DNA of 64,000 nt from the NCBI GenBank assembly GCA_001599595.1, contig BCHH01000025.1, positions 1 through 64,000 on the forward strand, written 5' to 3'. Shown here piece by piece: positions 1 through 11,759 of this stretch. Origin of the DNA: Beverwykella pulmonaria (lineage: Eukaryota; Ascomycota; Dothideomycetes; Pleosporales; Melanommataceae). The notes beneath the pieces are model-generated. The model was not told where the DNA came from and ran no database searches. It was given only the letters and a program-made list of their open reading frames with translations. Made by a program: the position numbers and the translations under genes. Each line of letters opens with the position of its first letter. Position 1 is the first letter of the stretch.

Positions 1-227
1 ATATCAGTGTGATCATGATTGTCAGAGCAGCCAAATCGCGAAAAGACACTTCAAAAAAATTTAAAAAAATTTGGGGGGAAATGTTTTTGAAAAAATTAGC
101 AAATCGATCGCCTAACTATTCGTGGGTCGACTGCCTAAATATCAGTGAGATCATGATTGTTAGAGCAGCCAACATCAGGACGGGAAGAAACTAATGTTTT
201 AGAAATTTTGAAAGTTTACAACATGAA

Positions 228-360
228 CGAGTCAACCGCCTAACATTTGGCCGAGGATGGCCCGGAGGGGAAGGTTGCCCGTGACACCAGATTTGGCCTC
301 CTTGAGACAATGTGTTGCAATATGTCCAAACCCTTGGCATTGGTAGCATTGGGTTGTGGC
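228..360 (-). pseudogene. Non-LTR retrotransposon ORF1 relic (CCHC zinc knuckle)
   Basis: Read on the minus strand, positions 348-307 encode CYQCQGFGHIATHC, a clear C-x2-C-x4-H-x4-C zinc knuckle as found in gag-like ORF1 proteins of fungal Tad-type LINEs and in LTR gag proteins. It is followed by a short basic stretch and a stop. The rest of the frame is short and interrupted, so this is a decayed fragment. It lies on the same strand as the fragment at 1702-2165, and both may belong to one element split by the solo LTR at 1339-1701. Seen: the knuckle. Inferred: the LINE assignment. Confidence 0.5.
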
Positions 361-1040
361 GAACGCGGAGTGGTAGTATTTTGCGGAGTGGATAGTGTAC
401 CTATGTTAAGCCTTTGTTGATAATGTTGTTTGCTGTTCCTGCGTTGGAGCCTTGGAGGTGCTAAGAATTATAGCCGAGTGGGTCTTAGTAAGGAGATAGA
501 AGAGGCTCAAGTAATAAGCATTGTATTCCTATCTAGCGACAGAAGGAAGCATGAAGAAGAACAAAGGGGGCAGAGGCCGGCGGAGTTTATAAAGTCCTGC
601 CAAGGCTTCGTACGCAGGATCCTAGGCGAGCCGAAGGATCCACATAACCAGGGCCCAGACCCCAACAGTCTTTCCTTCTGCGATTTTCCTTTTCCTCCAT
701 GCGACTTTTTTAACCTTAAGTCCTGGATGGAGGGTTCGGTTTTGTTCCCAAATCCTCTTTAAGATGAGGGGGTCCCTGGGGTCTATCGTTCCTATCCTGA
801 TGTTGTGGACCAGGGGTTACAACGGTCGGTTAGGTTGGGCGCCTTGGCTAAGCCATGATGCCTATTCGTTCTCTTCCAGTAGGGCTGTTTTAGCCTGGAT
901 GGTAGCTAAGAAAAGCTTGACATTTCTGCTCAGCAGTTTCTGTACCGCTACCACCTCTCTACATATAGGGTTTGTTTCCCCACGTACTTCATGAATGTGA
1001 GGGTTTTTGTAAGTAGGAAGCTTGAATGTAGGTCTACGAT
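361..1040. other. No gene recognised
   Basis: Only short open frames are present on both strands, with no recognisable domain. The stretch probably belongs to the same decayed retroelement as its flanks, but I cannot show this. Confidence 0.4.
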
Positions 1041-1230
1041 TGTATTGAGACGAATCCTTGAGGATGACTCAGGAACGTCGAGAAGACTATATAGTCCTGC
1101 GCGGTCACGTGACCCCAGTTACGTGATCTTTCTCAAGTCACGTGATCTTGTGGAAAACCCGTGACTGGCCCGTGGCCTGCCCGAGGCCCTTTCGGGGCTG
1201 ATGATGTATAATATCGTCACAATGAACGAT
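1041..1230 (+). repeat. Dispersed repeat, diverged copy of 48188-48350
   Basis: The start (GAGACGAATCCTTGAGGA), the CTATATA stretch and the GTCACGTGACC segment recur in the same order at 48188-48350. Similarity then fades. ACGAT occurs just before (1036-1040) and again at 1226-1230, which could be a target duplication, but the ends are not defined. Probably a diverged solo LTR. Confidence 0.4.
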
Positions 1231-1338
1231 CATTTCGTTCGACAGCTCTTTTATCTCCTTCTTTCCTTTCGTGGTACAGATGTGTGCCACAAGTTCCGTT
1301 GTGTCTATAATTGTTTTGAGCGGTGGCTTGGCGGCATC

Positions 1339-1701
1339 TGTAACAATTCGAACAATCGTTCCATCACGTGACTGACCCGCTCCCTACCCAACCCCGATAC
1401 AGGTCCCGCTCCTATCCGAACCTGCAGTGCTCTGGCTCCTGACCGGCTCCCCACTCAACTCCGATACAGGTCCTATTCCGATCCGAACCTGTAGTACCTC
1501 GGCTTAGCTATCTCATCCTTCTCACTGTAGTTAAGTCAGTCTCCTCGTTAGTTAGATCAGGTAGCTTTTGAATATCCTTTCGTACCAGGCCTATAGGTAT
1601 CAATTCAATCTTGGGTATTCGTTATCACTCATGCACTCCCATATGCCTTCGGTAGTTATTCGCACCCGAACCCGATAGTTCTGATATCCTGCGCCATTAC
1701 A
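1339..1701 (-). repeat. Solo LTR, family 1, with 5-bp target duplication
   Basis: This 363-bp unit begins TGTAACAATTCGAACAATCG and ends GCGCCATTACA. It is flanked by GCATC on both sides (1334-1338 and 1702-1706), a perfect 5-bp target duplication. The same sequence recurs at 13511-13939, 42218-42643 and 49166-49523. TG...CA ends, a 5-bp duplication and no internal coding region are the marks of a solo LTR left by recombination of an LTR retrotransposon. It splits the retroelement relic around it. Confidence 0.85.
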
Positions 1702-2165
1702 GCATCGGCTGCCAGCTGTGCTTATGTTCGGTCTTTTTGTTGCGGCTGCTTTCCTTGGGTATGTTGATTGTCTGATATCTGTTTGTATGGTGTTTGGACC
1801 TCTCAGTAAACCTCCTTAATGCTGGGGTTCTTGTCGGCTTCTTTGAGTGTGTTTTCGTATGCGGTGAAAATCGTCTCGGCGTTTGCACAGAAACTTTTCC
1901 ATACGTTTTGCAAGGGCAGACGGTACTTCAACGTTTTTGCGCAGGGTGTCAATAAGTGTGTTGGCTTCGGTGGAGGTTCTTTTAACGCGGTCTGCGTTAC
2001 TGTTAGTTGGGGTAGGTCTGGTGGTGGTGCAGGAAGGGGCTAACTCTCTTCGACTGGGGTTGCTGTGTGTGGCATTGTTTGTGTGTACAGGTCTCTGGAA
2101 CCTTGGGATGCCTCCCCAGAGCCTGGAGCTCGTGCCTGAATTTTCTCGATGTTCATGTTTTTTTT
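1702..2165 (-). pseudogene. Probable LINE ORF1 N-terminal fragment
   Basis: The minus strand carries an open stretch rich in Thr, Ser and Pro followed by a charged helical segment (ANTLIDTLRKNVEVPSALAK), resembling the N-terminal half of Tad-like ORF1 proteins upstream of their zinc knuckles. A frameshift follows and the sequence runs into the solo LTR. I infer that it and the knuckle fragment at 307-348 come from one element. No reverse transcriptase is visible. Confidence 0.35.
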
Positions 2166-2219
2166 CTTATTCTTTCGAGGAACATAATCATAGATTTTTT
2201 ACTACCGGTAACTAAATAA

Positions 2220-5200
2220 TTAACAATACACCCAGCAGTTCGTGTCTTGAAGCATCACACCATCAATGTCAACCCATTTCCCCTGCTCGCACCGGGGTAC
2301 GTCGTCGCTTTTTTGGGCGGCGACATTGGATGCGAACTGATAGTTGCCTAAACTGAAATGGAGCACATTATCTTCTCCTCTTATTTCTAAATCCTCATAT
2401 AAGCCCGGCACTTTGTTTGGGTCAGTGGCATAGGGAATTATCTCCTGGTATCCACCCTCTGGCGTAACGATTTCGCCCCCCGCATCCTTAATTGAAGTCT
2501 GTGTCCACCATTGCCCCCCAGATTCGGTTGGCAACGTTTTCTCAGTGACCTTAAGGGTGCAAGTGCCGGGTCTATATTTAGATTTGTCAGTAACAATAAC
2601 CCAGTTCAATTCCCCGTCGACGTATTTTCCACCGTGTCTCCAGTCGATCCCAGGAATATTCTGACCGGCAGGGCATTCCTTAAATATCTTTGTCATTTTG
2701 GACCTGCAATCGTCTTCGCGTATTTGAATATTCATATCGTCGGTAGCATCTGTGGTACTCGAAACCAAAAGGACAACCTGATCGTATGTGTCATTGTTGT
2801 ACACGCGCTCAATTCTCTTGTGGCCAAATCGCCCTTTTCCATCATCCCAGACTATTGCCTTGGAAACTTCATCACAGAAGCTGTTTATCCCTTTTTCCAT
2901 GATGTCTGCACTAAACCACCACTGGTTGGCGTTGTTTTCGCATAAAGGTGCAGATGACGGCTGCGGTGATGGAACTGCTGCAGTAGATATTTGTGGATCT
3001 GCTGTTGTGATAGTGGTATCAGGTGCTGGAGTAACTGTTTCAGAGGGAGGCTCTTCCGTTGTTGTTGATGGCAATGTCGAAGAATCAAGAGAAGTAGTGT
3101 TTGTTGGTGCAAGAGTAGAGCCGGTATCAGAAATAGGTGTAGTCATGGACGAATTCGAGTTGAAAAGGCTAGTTTCGGTTAATACGGACGTGAGAGAAGC
3201 AGAAACAGTCGTTGCTGGCGACCCGGTAGTGAAAAAGCAGGCGTCCATGGAAGCATCAAAGTCATCAGTGTCTGACTGTAACACGGACAGCGCGCAGCCC
3301 ACTTCATTAACCCAATTAGAGCCTGGAAGTGGAAGTGGCCAATGCGTTTCAGCTGCGGCTTGAGTAATATCTGTGACAGATGTCAAACCGGTGCCAGAGC
3401 AGGCGGTAATAGTGGAGCATGAAGTGGCATAGCTCTGGGTAACCGTTCCTGAAACAATATTGGTTCCGATGCACTGTGTTACAATTGTTGCTGAGCAAGT
3501 CACCGCCGTTGCTGTGTTCTCTGCAGTTTGATAACAGGCGCTAATGTTAGTACAGGATGTCGTAAATGATTGTGTCGAACTTCTATCTATAAAGAAGGTA
3601 GTTGTACATATTGGTATAGCGCTAGCACTGCAGGAGCTGGATGAAGAGGAAGACGAAGACAATGCTGATGACTCTGAAGTGCTTGCGGATCCCGTTGGAT
3701 CTTGTGTAGGATTAGGTTGCTGTGTCTCCCCTGGAGGGTCGCCAACTGGAGGGAAGTTGTCTATTGACGGAAAAGATGAGAATTTAAGCCATTTGGGTAG
3801 TTTACCCTTTATGACGGGAACTTCCAGGTGACAGGCTGCATCGAGAACGGTGTCTAAAGCCTTGCTTGCGACATTCACAACCGCTCCAAGGAGCCCGTGG
3901 GATTTCGGCTTCGGCAGAGGATCGCATTTGTCTTTTGGCAAGTCAATCTTTACAAAGGGTATCTCAGGGACTCCATCATCATCTTCGTGCTCAGGATGTT
4001 TGACTTTGATAGTGGGGAAGATTCCATCTTCAATAGGCGGAATGTATATCCCCGTGTGAGTGACTAGACTTTCCAAGGAGAGTGTGCCAATAGGGCAATT
4101 TATGTCTAGTGCATCGCAGAATAACCAACTTGCTGTTGGCGCAGCGGTTGGTGTCTGCGCCCAGAAAGATGACAACAATGCAGCAAGGTCTATGCTCGAA
4201 GATGTAGTCAAGGCCACGGACGGTAGGATTGAAGTTGAGGGCTGGCTATCGCCAGTGTTGGTAGATGTTATCCCATCGCTGTTAGATCTAGATGACGTAG
4301 GAGTCGTATCACTGTTTGACAGTGGAGTTGAGATTGGAGCCAAAGTTGATCCAGTCTGTATGGTCGTAGATTTCACTTGAATGCTGGAGTTCGTTAGACT
4401 AGCTAATACCGTGGACGTGTTGCCATTGAAAGTTTCAGTAGTCGCCGTAGAAAGGTCAACGGTGCTTGTGGATGAGGAGCCGAGAGAAGAGACCGAACCC
4501 ATGTCTATGGCTGTTGATGAGCCGCTATTGGACGGCTGGACTGAAATTGAAGTATTTGTCAAGGGGCGAACAGTGCTTGAAATACCTGATACAGCTGTTC
4601 CACTAGAAGTCCCAATTGTTCTTGTACCAGCTCTCCTGCCTGTTGTGCCCAAGGCAAGAAAGCTTTTAATCTGGCGAGGGTAGATCGGATACCAGGGCTT
4701 ATTTAACTGGTCCCGTTCTTTCCTAATGACAGGATAGAATTGCTTTGGCTGTATCTCCTCCCACTCAGCATGCTCTGTAATGTCACGTTTAGTGGCTGTG
4801 AGAGTCCAGCTGGCATCAACATTCTCAGGGTTTACTGGGGTGGTCCCTGGCCATACGTAATTTGTGATCCTCTCTACTTCTCCATCCTTGTTTATTCTTC
4901 CACCCGCATCCTTTAAAAATTTAGCACCTAACGGTTAAGTCAGCGGTGCTTCCAAGGACAAGTGTTTTAGACTAGACTATACCTAAACCAAAATATGCGT
5001 ATGAATCTACAATAACAGTTAGATAATATAACTTAAAGTTTAACTGGTTCCAACTCACCTGCATTGTATTGAGCCATTAGATTGTTTCTTGCACCATAGA
5101 CATTCTCCCAGTAATATCCAACAACGTCATCAGTCGCTCGATGGGCAGTTTGGGGATCATTATCTGAGCTTGTAGGAATAGTATGGGTCATCTATAATGA

Positions 5201-6547
5201 ATTGAGTATGACAGAGAGTTCGTGGTGGTATTACCTAAAAGACTTACTTCATGGAGTATTGTATGATCTAATAGATTGTACAGCTCAACTTCTGTCCAGT
5301 GTACGAATGGGATCTTACTAGTAAGCCACTCCTTGAGTGAGGTCTTCTTGTCGTAAAGATGTGGAATGTAGTCGCCTATGACTTCGTTTGATTTCCAAGT
5401 ACTGGATATCTGCAGTGGCGTTAATGTGATATCGACGTGATAAAGACACTAGCTATGCACTTACAGCTTTCATATACCCTGGGTTTGAAATAGTGTTAGC
5501 ACTAATTTTGGGCAATAGCTAGAAAGGGATTCCAAATTACATTCACAAAGCTGTATAGCCACTGGTTCATTAGGCCTATTAGCCTTTTCTGTTATGCCTG
5601 CAGTTTGAAGTACGGTATTGCACTTCTTATAATCTTTTGCACTGTAATCAGATTCAGTAACTTGCGCAGTGTTTGGGTTGTTGTATGATCCGTCTGGTTT
5701 CTGTGCCAGGCGGGATGTGTCACAGTAGAACACCTGTGAGGAATATTAGCACATCCTCTTATGGACGACTAATAGAAGACTTGGAGTTTATAGAGTTGAC
5801 AATTGGAAGGACTAGCAATTCATGAGGATGGTTAGGACATAAATGCGTACAATGTCTCCTCTGCCTAACGCAGTTGCAGAATTAGCTGGAGCTATTCCAT
5901 TATTGGCACCCTGCGTGTTGTAATTTTGAAGAAGATAGTTTAGGTTACCTAAAAGTAAAGTCAATACACGCACTACGTCCTTCGGGCTGTGGATCACACG
6001 TACTCTTGACGAAATGGAATTTGTTTGCATTTTTGGCTCCTTGAAGATCACCAAAGATTCTTCCAGTCAAATCCCGTGTTTCAGTATCTGGAAACTGCCA
6101 GAGAGTGCCTGTGGACGCTCTATTTCCCGGAGCGTTGCCAATAGCATCATAGGCTGTTTGAGCTAGATCTACCATTTAGACAAAACAATCAGTCCATGTC
6201 TCATGTCAGCTATTCATGTTATCACCCTTACCAATGGCCGCAGGCACCGACTTTGCTAGAAGAAACTTGTAATCTACCCATTGTATATTAATACCTACTA
6301 TCGCCCTTGGTAGAATTTTCGCTCTTAACGTACCACCACAGCTCGCCTTGTCATAGTACCACGCTGCTTGGACATGATTCAGGTAAAAATTGAGCGTGAA
6401 AAGAACCGACTTTGTTGCCTTTTGGTTGGGAAAGATCATGGTGTTAGTAGAGAAACGATCAAGTAGAATGTATAGAGGCTCTCCAGTCATTGTAGGAGGC
6501 AACGGAGCATTTATCAATGTCATTTCGTCCCCGGCGAATTCGTACAC
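2220..6547 (-). CDS. Putative secreted zinc metallopeptidase (HExxH, M35-like) with mucin-like linker and Cys-rich C-terminal domain
   Basis: Multi-exon gene on the minus strand. Exons I can place: 6547-6232, then 6168-5949 (the join gives SVPAAIDLAQTAYDAIG), an exon around 5733, and one ending at TILHE near 5249 that joins MTHT after a GTAAGT intron, giving HEMTH, the HExxH zinc-peptidase motif. A downstream GYYWENVYG sits where deuterolysin-like (M35/aspzincin) enzymes carry their third zinc ligand. The last exon (about 4921-2220) is long: a Ser/Thr-rich, probably O-glycosylated stretch, then a Cys-rich region, then a tail with QWWFSADIMEKGINSFC and CWVYC that I associate with fungal secreted proteins, including chitinases. 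No signal peptide is visible and frames between 5950 and 5460 are uncertain. The start is unresolved, and part of the gene may be decayed. Alternative: two genes annotated as one. Confidence 0.5.
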
Positions 6548-6780
6548 TGCAAACAGGCCAGATGAACATCAATTACAGATCAGCTCATAATAGTGGCTCA
6601 GGAGGCGCTCTCGGGTGGATTTCTATACTTCAAAAAGGCCAGAGAAGACACAGCAATTACAGACCAGATCATGATAGTGACCCAGGAGGCGCTCGCGAAC
6701 GGATTCGTACACTTCAAACAGGCCAGAGGCACAGCTGTGTTGGTTGGGAGAAAGCTGATTTAGCTTGACATCGACGGAGT
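6538..6780 (-). repeat. Tandem 81-84-bp coding-like repeats with in-frame stops
   Basis: Three units start near 6538, 6620 and 6702. Read on the minus strand they give the same peptide three times, centred on GLFEVYESVRERLL and HYHDLVCN; the second unit carries a TAG and a TGA, and the last runs directly into the open frame of the upstream exon of the peptidase gene. Unit lengths of 84 and 81 nt keep the frame, so this looks like an exon that was duplicated in tandem and then decayed. No known domain recognised. Confidence 0.5.
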
Positions 6781-7593
6781 CGCCCTAAGAGATCTGGTTA
6801 GTTCAAGGCACAATTTTTGGTCCGTTGTAGCAAACGCCCAGGGGAAAGACACGGTTCTTTGAGGTGTTTATGGATTGGGGGGTGTTCCTAGATGGGGCAG
6901 ATAGCACGACTTTATCAAGCTATTGAAATGCTCATCTCAGGGTCGGGAGGTCTCTGTGCAATCTGTGGCGCTTCTATCTCCTGTCGTCTAACGTTGTTAC
7001 AGCCACTTTTCGAGAGTGCGCAATGATACCTATATTGGAAGCAACGAGGCTAAAGTCCCCTTTGGCTTCAAGTGTGTAGAGCTACGTTTTATTCATGTTC
7101 AAAATCGGCCATCTGTGGCCCATGACGCAATCACTGTGTCTTCTCTCTCGTCTGTTCATACTGTGTACGGTGTACAGTGGACCGCCGAAATGGATGACCG
7201 AGGAATGAGGAGCAAGGATGGCGGGCGTGAAGTGGCGATCGCCAGGCTGAATCGGGCACGCTGTTTCATATATTCCCGTGGGCATGTGGTGGGGTACTTG
7301 CAATTACCCTCTGTGCACGGGCCAAGACCTAGATGCACTTGCACTGCCTCCCTTGTTTCGCTTTTGGACTCAGCCTTCACCATCAAATGCCTGTGACAGA
7401 ATTAATAAAACGTATGCAACAACACTGCGCATCAGGCTCAGAATCCTGTTATTTACTTGCGTCGGCTCACTTTACAGAAGTTGCTATATTCAAATTACAA
7501 AATACTCTTTGCCTCTGTCCAATCACTATTGAATTAAAGAAGCCATTTGTTTCTACCTGCTGCCTGCAATTTCAAGACTTCCAAACCACGGCA
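6781..7593. other. Intergenic, nothing recognised
   Basis: Spacer between two divergently transcribed genes. Short open frames on both strands have no recognisable domain. It should hold the promoter of the gene at 7594. I see no convincing TATA box or repeat. Confidence 0.4.
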
Positions 7594-8727
7594 ATGACTC
7601 TCATTCACAAAGTCTATAAGTCATTGTCCAGGCACCGCGGTAACATGTCTCCAACGACTCTTGCAGACGCTTACGAAGCGCAACATGGCTCTCCTCTGGA
7701 AGTTCTCTCAAGCTTGCGACGTACATTAACCCAGCCGAGCGAGCCATCAGTACATGGTGGTCCTTCTACTCTTGATACTCTTGAGAGTAGACTACTCGCA
7801 TTGCCCCCGGAAATTCGAGCTATAGTCTGGTATTATACGGTTGGCGGACAGCGCATAGCTCTATACCGCGAAGATGGCCGCCTCACTTCCTCTGTCCTTG
7901 ATAAAAGGCACTGCAGGACTCCGGGAAGGCTCCACGCTGTGACTCCTGAAGCAGTAGAGGAAGAAATTGCATGGGTAACAGGTGTTGCCCCACAATCCTT
8001 AATGGATACGCCCACAGGCCCGCGGCAGCTGCTCGCCCCAATAATGACCTGTCGTCAGATGTATGTTTGCACATTCCTCCTCTTCATTCATATACGTGAC
8101 ACCATGTGATACTTATTCTCTACCAGGTACATGGAAATGATAGAATTACTCTATTCTAGTAACGTGTTCGTATTCTTACAGAACAGTGCTCTAGAAGATC
8201 TACAAGCGACCGTTTTACCTCATAGATTCTCCGCTATTCGCTCGATTCATATTCACTATCAAATCCCAGAACTAGCATATGCCCTCAACCACCGCAACGG
8301 GCCTCGAGGAGACCGAAGAAGGATGGGTGTTATACTATGGCCCTTATACTCCATGCAACCAATTGAGAATGTGTCGATATTTGTTCAAGGACCGTTGAAG
8401 CGCGCATCATGGTGTGAAGGCATGCTTTACTATATTGAAGCTTGTTCCAGCCTTGTAACAGGATCGCTTGTTGTAAGAATGCCATGGCCGATCCTAGATG
8501 GCTATTTCAACGATTCCGAAAGCGAAGGTGTCTCCAAAACGCTCACGGACTCACCCATACGTATCTTGTCTCCGCCATGGAAGCCGAATGCGAAGGGAGC
8601 AGATCTAAAGATGGGGTACGATGTTGGATGGCGTGTTGGAGCCATGTTTCTACCAGTTCAGGACGGGTCCGGAGATATCGAGATAACAAGTTATGCAATG
8701 TTCACACCGGTGCCGGCAGTACCCTAA
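7594..8727 (+). CDS. DUF7730-like fungal protein
   Basis: Two exons, 7594-8060 and 8127-8727, joined by a 66-nt intron (donor GTATGT, acceptor CCAG) that restores CRQMYMEMIELLYSSN; 355 aa. The segments LLALPPEIRAIVWYY and IELLYSSNVFVF are the conserved pieces of a large fungal family (DUF7730 and F-box-like hypotheticals). An Arg-rich and a Pro-rich part follow. The function of the family is unknown. The start is uncertain: the frame is open upstream to 7333, and I chose the ATG at 7594, though 7645 is also possible. No membrane segment or signal peptide. It lies outside the likely gene cluster. Confidence 0.7.
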
Positions 8728-8889
8728 GGCCTTTTTGAATAAAGGATATTGCGCCTTAGCGAAGAGCAACTTTGCCCAAATCCAATTCAAGTACAGGTCG
8801 AAGGCTCTGATGCATGGTGCAAGGAAAGGGTCTTGGTTTCTCTGTCAGCTACTTGCTTCGTCATAATTTCAACTCGGTATATATATAGG

Positions 8890-9130
8890 CATCAAAACAC
8901 CCCACCCCTCGATACATTATTTACATACACCATTCTCACTCTAACAACACCACGAGCATTTCTTCTATCTTGCATTACATCTTTCTTTCTTCCCTTTGGT
9001 AGCTAGACAAAACGAAATTGCAACAGTCTACTGCCAAACCTCATCTTCTTTATGAACGTCACCCGAGGATCATTTGATCCTCTCTGCCTTAGTGAATTGC
9101 TGCTTCGGACATCCCATGGCTGCGAGTCGC
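8890..9130 (+). repeat. Dispersed repeat, inverted copy at 48480-48740
   Basis: The stretch around 9000-9130 (TAGCTAGA, then ACGAAATTGCAA, then CAGTCTACTGCCAAACC, and later CATTGCTGCTTCGGACATC-like sequence) matches the reverse complement of 48480-48620, and similarity continues outward on both. Copies about 39 kb apart in opposite orientation flank the whole cluster. Whether it is a transposon piece or a duplicated promoter is not clear. Confidence 0.55.
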
Positions 9131-9283
9131 CCTTTACCCTCCTGATTTTCTATATCATACCCTTTACTCTACTACAGATTTTTGCAAAGCCCATGAGACT
9201 CGACGACCTGCTAATGTATGGTGGACGATAACGCAATGCCCTGAACGATAACGAATCAACAACCCAACAACTGAACGCAACTA

Positions 9284-9430
9284 ATGATATAATATCACGA
9301 TGCATCACGCGTATATCACGTGTATATCACATGCACCTTATGCTTAATCACATATCTTGCATATCACGTGAATACCACATACACCATAAGCTTAGTCACA
9401 CATCCTGATTACTTATGGCTGTATCCCATG
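9284..9430 (+). repeat. CACGTG-rich repeat, second copy at 17399-17495
   Basis: Repeated TATCACGTG and CACATGCACC units, then GCTTAGTCACA and GATTACTTATGGCTG. The same order is found at 17399-17495 (GCTTAGTCACATGTCCCGATTAGTCATGGCTG). The left end of the piggyBac element starts 4 bp after this repeat. Ends not defined. Confidence 0.5.
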
Positions 9431-9433
9431 CAC

Positions 9434-11688
9434 CGGCAACATCGCCCTCACACGGACCACCTTGAATCGACCAATCGGACGATTGTTCCGACTCTGCATG
9501 AAAACCAATATGTATGACTTTTGGCTGTAGATTTGTATGGAGACTTCATTTCTAATGGTGTTGAGTTATAACTACTTGATTCTTGAGCTTGTTGTTGTAT
9601 CAATTGACTTGACTGTGTGATGCCTTTGGAGGTGCTCCTGCCACTCTGGGCGTACTTCTGCTTTGCATATGGCCATCTTGCAAGCTGTACAGCCAAAAGT
9701 AGTACGCGGAGTACGCCTATATCCATGTGAATTGCCTGAGATAGCTGCTAGAGGAGCTCTCCCACGGGTTGAGCTGTGTGCTGCCCGCCCAGCTGCCGCA
9801 CAAAGTACACAAGTCTTGCCTTCAGCATAGAGCTTCAGCAACTTGTGAGCGCTCTCCTCATTAACGACAACGTCGTCAGGCCTCTGGAGCTTGCGACTGC
9901 CTCTGCAGAGTCGACTCCCTTGCTCAAAGAGCTGCTCAACAAGCCTGTATAGAAACTTCTTATGGCCGCCGCGTTTGGATTCGTATACGGCGGAGTAGGA
10001 GGACAGCCTGTACGCGTTGTGGAGCGTGAGATCGAGGATAAAGTAGAGAAGAGGTCTCCAAGTACGGCGCTTGACCTGCTGCGTTGAGTAGTAACTTTTA
10101 GCCTGATCAAAGCGATCAACCTCGCTTTTGTGGCAATTGTAATCGTCTATCATCTGCGGAATGCCTAGCAGCTTAATAGAGTCCTTGCCAAAGACTTTGT
10201 CAAACATTTTTTTATTGTTTTGGCCCAATTTAGAGCGTCGGCGGAGCTTCATTATAAGTTGATTTGCTGAGTGGCGAATATCGTCAGTGACGTAATTAGC
10301 TAACGTTAAGACTTCAACTCACCCTAAGCGACAGGACGAGCAAAAAGGACGACCTGGTTGTCTCTCCATGCTGCCTGTAGGACTTGTTTGCTCTTTGACA
10401 ACGCCCAGTAAGTATCTCCCCAGTCTAGTTGCCTAGAGAATTGAGTTTTAAGGCGTACAAGGTCATTGTTGAACCTCTCTTTGTCAAGCTTTTTGCGCGC
10501 GCGCGTCTTTACAGCAGAGTCTTCTGTCGCAAGCTCTGAAATTGCTGTCTCCTCAAAGCGCTCCTCTGTCTTTGTTTGAGTCGTACGGACTGTCCCAGCG
10601 CAGCCTACGCCTTTAGATCTAAGGTATTCGAGCATGGGGATAGTGTTGAACAGATTATCGTCCCACACAATATGGCGACCTGGCAGAAATAAGCGTTGAT
10701 GGTGAGAGTCTTCAACAAGTACGAGAGCAACTGGGACTGACTCTGTTGGAGTAAAAGACTCGCTAACGTTAGTAACTTCAGGTAGATTGACAGGACCTCT
10801 GCCAGCACCTCTGGCATGAAAAAGCCAGTTTAGTACTACTCCATCGTTGGCCAAGCACCAAATTTTGTAGCCTTCTGGTGTAGGCTTTGTCTTGATTATT
10901 ACAATCTCTGTCGCCCGCCCTGTAAATCTAGCAATAGCCTCGTCAACGCAGAGGTGCTTTCCAGGCGTCCAGTACTTCAACGATCGCTGGCGGATGACCT
11001 CGTTGAGGTCCCATACGCGCCCAAAAGGTGACTGAAAGCTCTGCTCAACCTCTGTACAGCATAGGTATCGATCTAATTGCTCCCAGCGTTTCTGGCCCAT
11101 GAACTTATTGACAGTGTGAGCAGGCGCGTTTTTGTGAGCCTTGCTCCAGTACTCCTCCAACGACGGCTCGCGATGAAGTCCCATATATATGACGATTGCA
11201 AAGTATGCATATAACTCCGCCGGTGAGGTGGGTTTCCAGGCGCGTGAGGCTGGCAATTGCGGCCCACTGTGGAGCTTCTCGGCGTGTTGGTTTGTATGGT
11301 GTGCGATTCGATCGAGGACGCCTGCATCAAAGTAGAAGTTGAACAGCGCAATTGGATTGCCTCTATCAACACCCTCAGGCAATCGAGGGCATCCATTTTC
11401 ATGTGGATTATCGATTCTGAGGGGTTGTCAATCAGGTGGCACCCCGCGCGGTAGATCAGGCAAAACACCAGCTTTTTTTCGTATATTTTGTATATCTTAC
11501 AAAGTCGGGATCATTTGTGAGCTTCTGCGAAGGAGGCGGCATGTTTTAAGATGCAAGGTGTTCAAAAAAAACGCGTATTTTGGCTACAAAACAGAAATTG
11601 CTGACATCACGAGACATATTTGGTGTTCTTTGGCAACTAAGATATGATTGGCTGACTCAAGGTGGTCCGTGTGAGGGCGATGTTGCCG
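9434..11688 (-). mobile_element. PiggyBac-like DNA transposon with 32-bp terminal inverted repeats
   Basis: The left end (9434-9465, beginning CGGCAACATCGCCCTCACAC) is repeated perfectly inverted at 11657-11688, and the 2255 bp between them hold one transposase gene on the minus strand. PiggyBac elements normally duplicate TTAA; no TTAA is found at either boundary here, so either the true ends lie elsewhere or this lineage uses another target. Confidence 0.8.
9572..11542 (-). pseudogene. PiggyBac-like transposase (DDE_Tnp_1_7), one in-frame TAG
   Basis: The main exon (about 11416-10323) contains the piggyBac catalytic domain: CVDEAIARFTGR, VWDDNLFNT and the region to LFARPVA, with family Asp residues in the usual order. 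A GTGAGT intron follows, and the last exon (to 9572) carries IPQMIDDYNCHKSEVDRFDQ, the hallmark end of the domain, then a C-terminal Cys-rich finger (CVLCAAAGRAAH and FGCTACKMAICKAE). A TAG at 10326-10324 sits directly before the intron. A possible first exon starts at 11542 (MPPPSQKLTNDPDF), but its join to exon 2 leaves the wrong phase, so the 5' end may also be damaged. Otherwise the frame is remarkably whole, suggesting recent activity. Confidence 0.75.
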
Positions 11689-11759
11689 ATAACGATGTAA
11701 TTATTTTCGTATGTACAAGGTGCCCTCCTGAACGGGCGGACGCGAGGGTGGCAATACAT

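Noticed and set aside
7016..7396. Overlapping open frames upstream of the DUF7730-like gene
   Set aside because: Frames on both strands, no domain, no splice signals that would link them to the gene.
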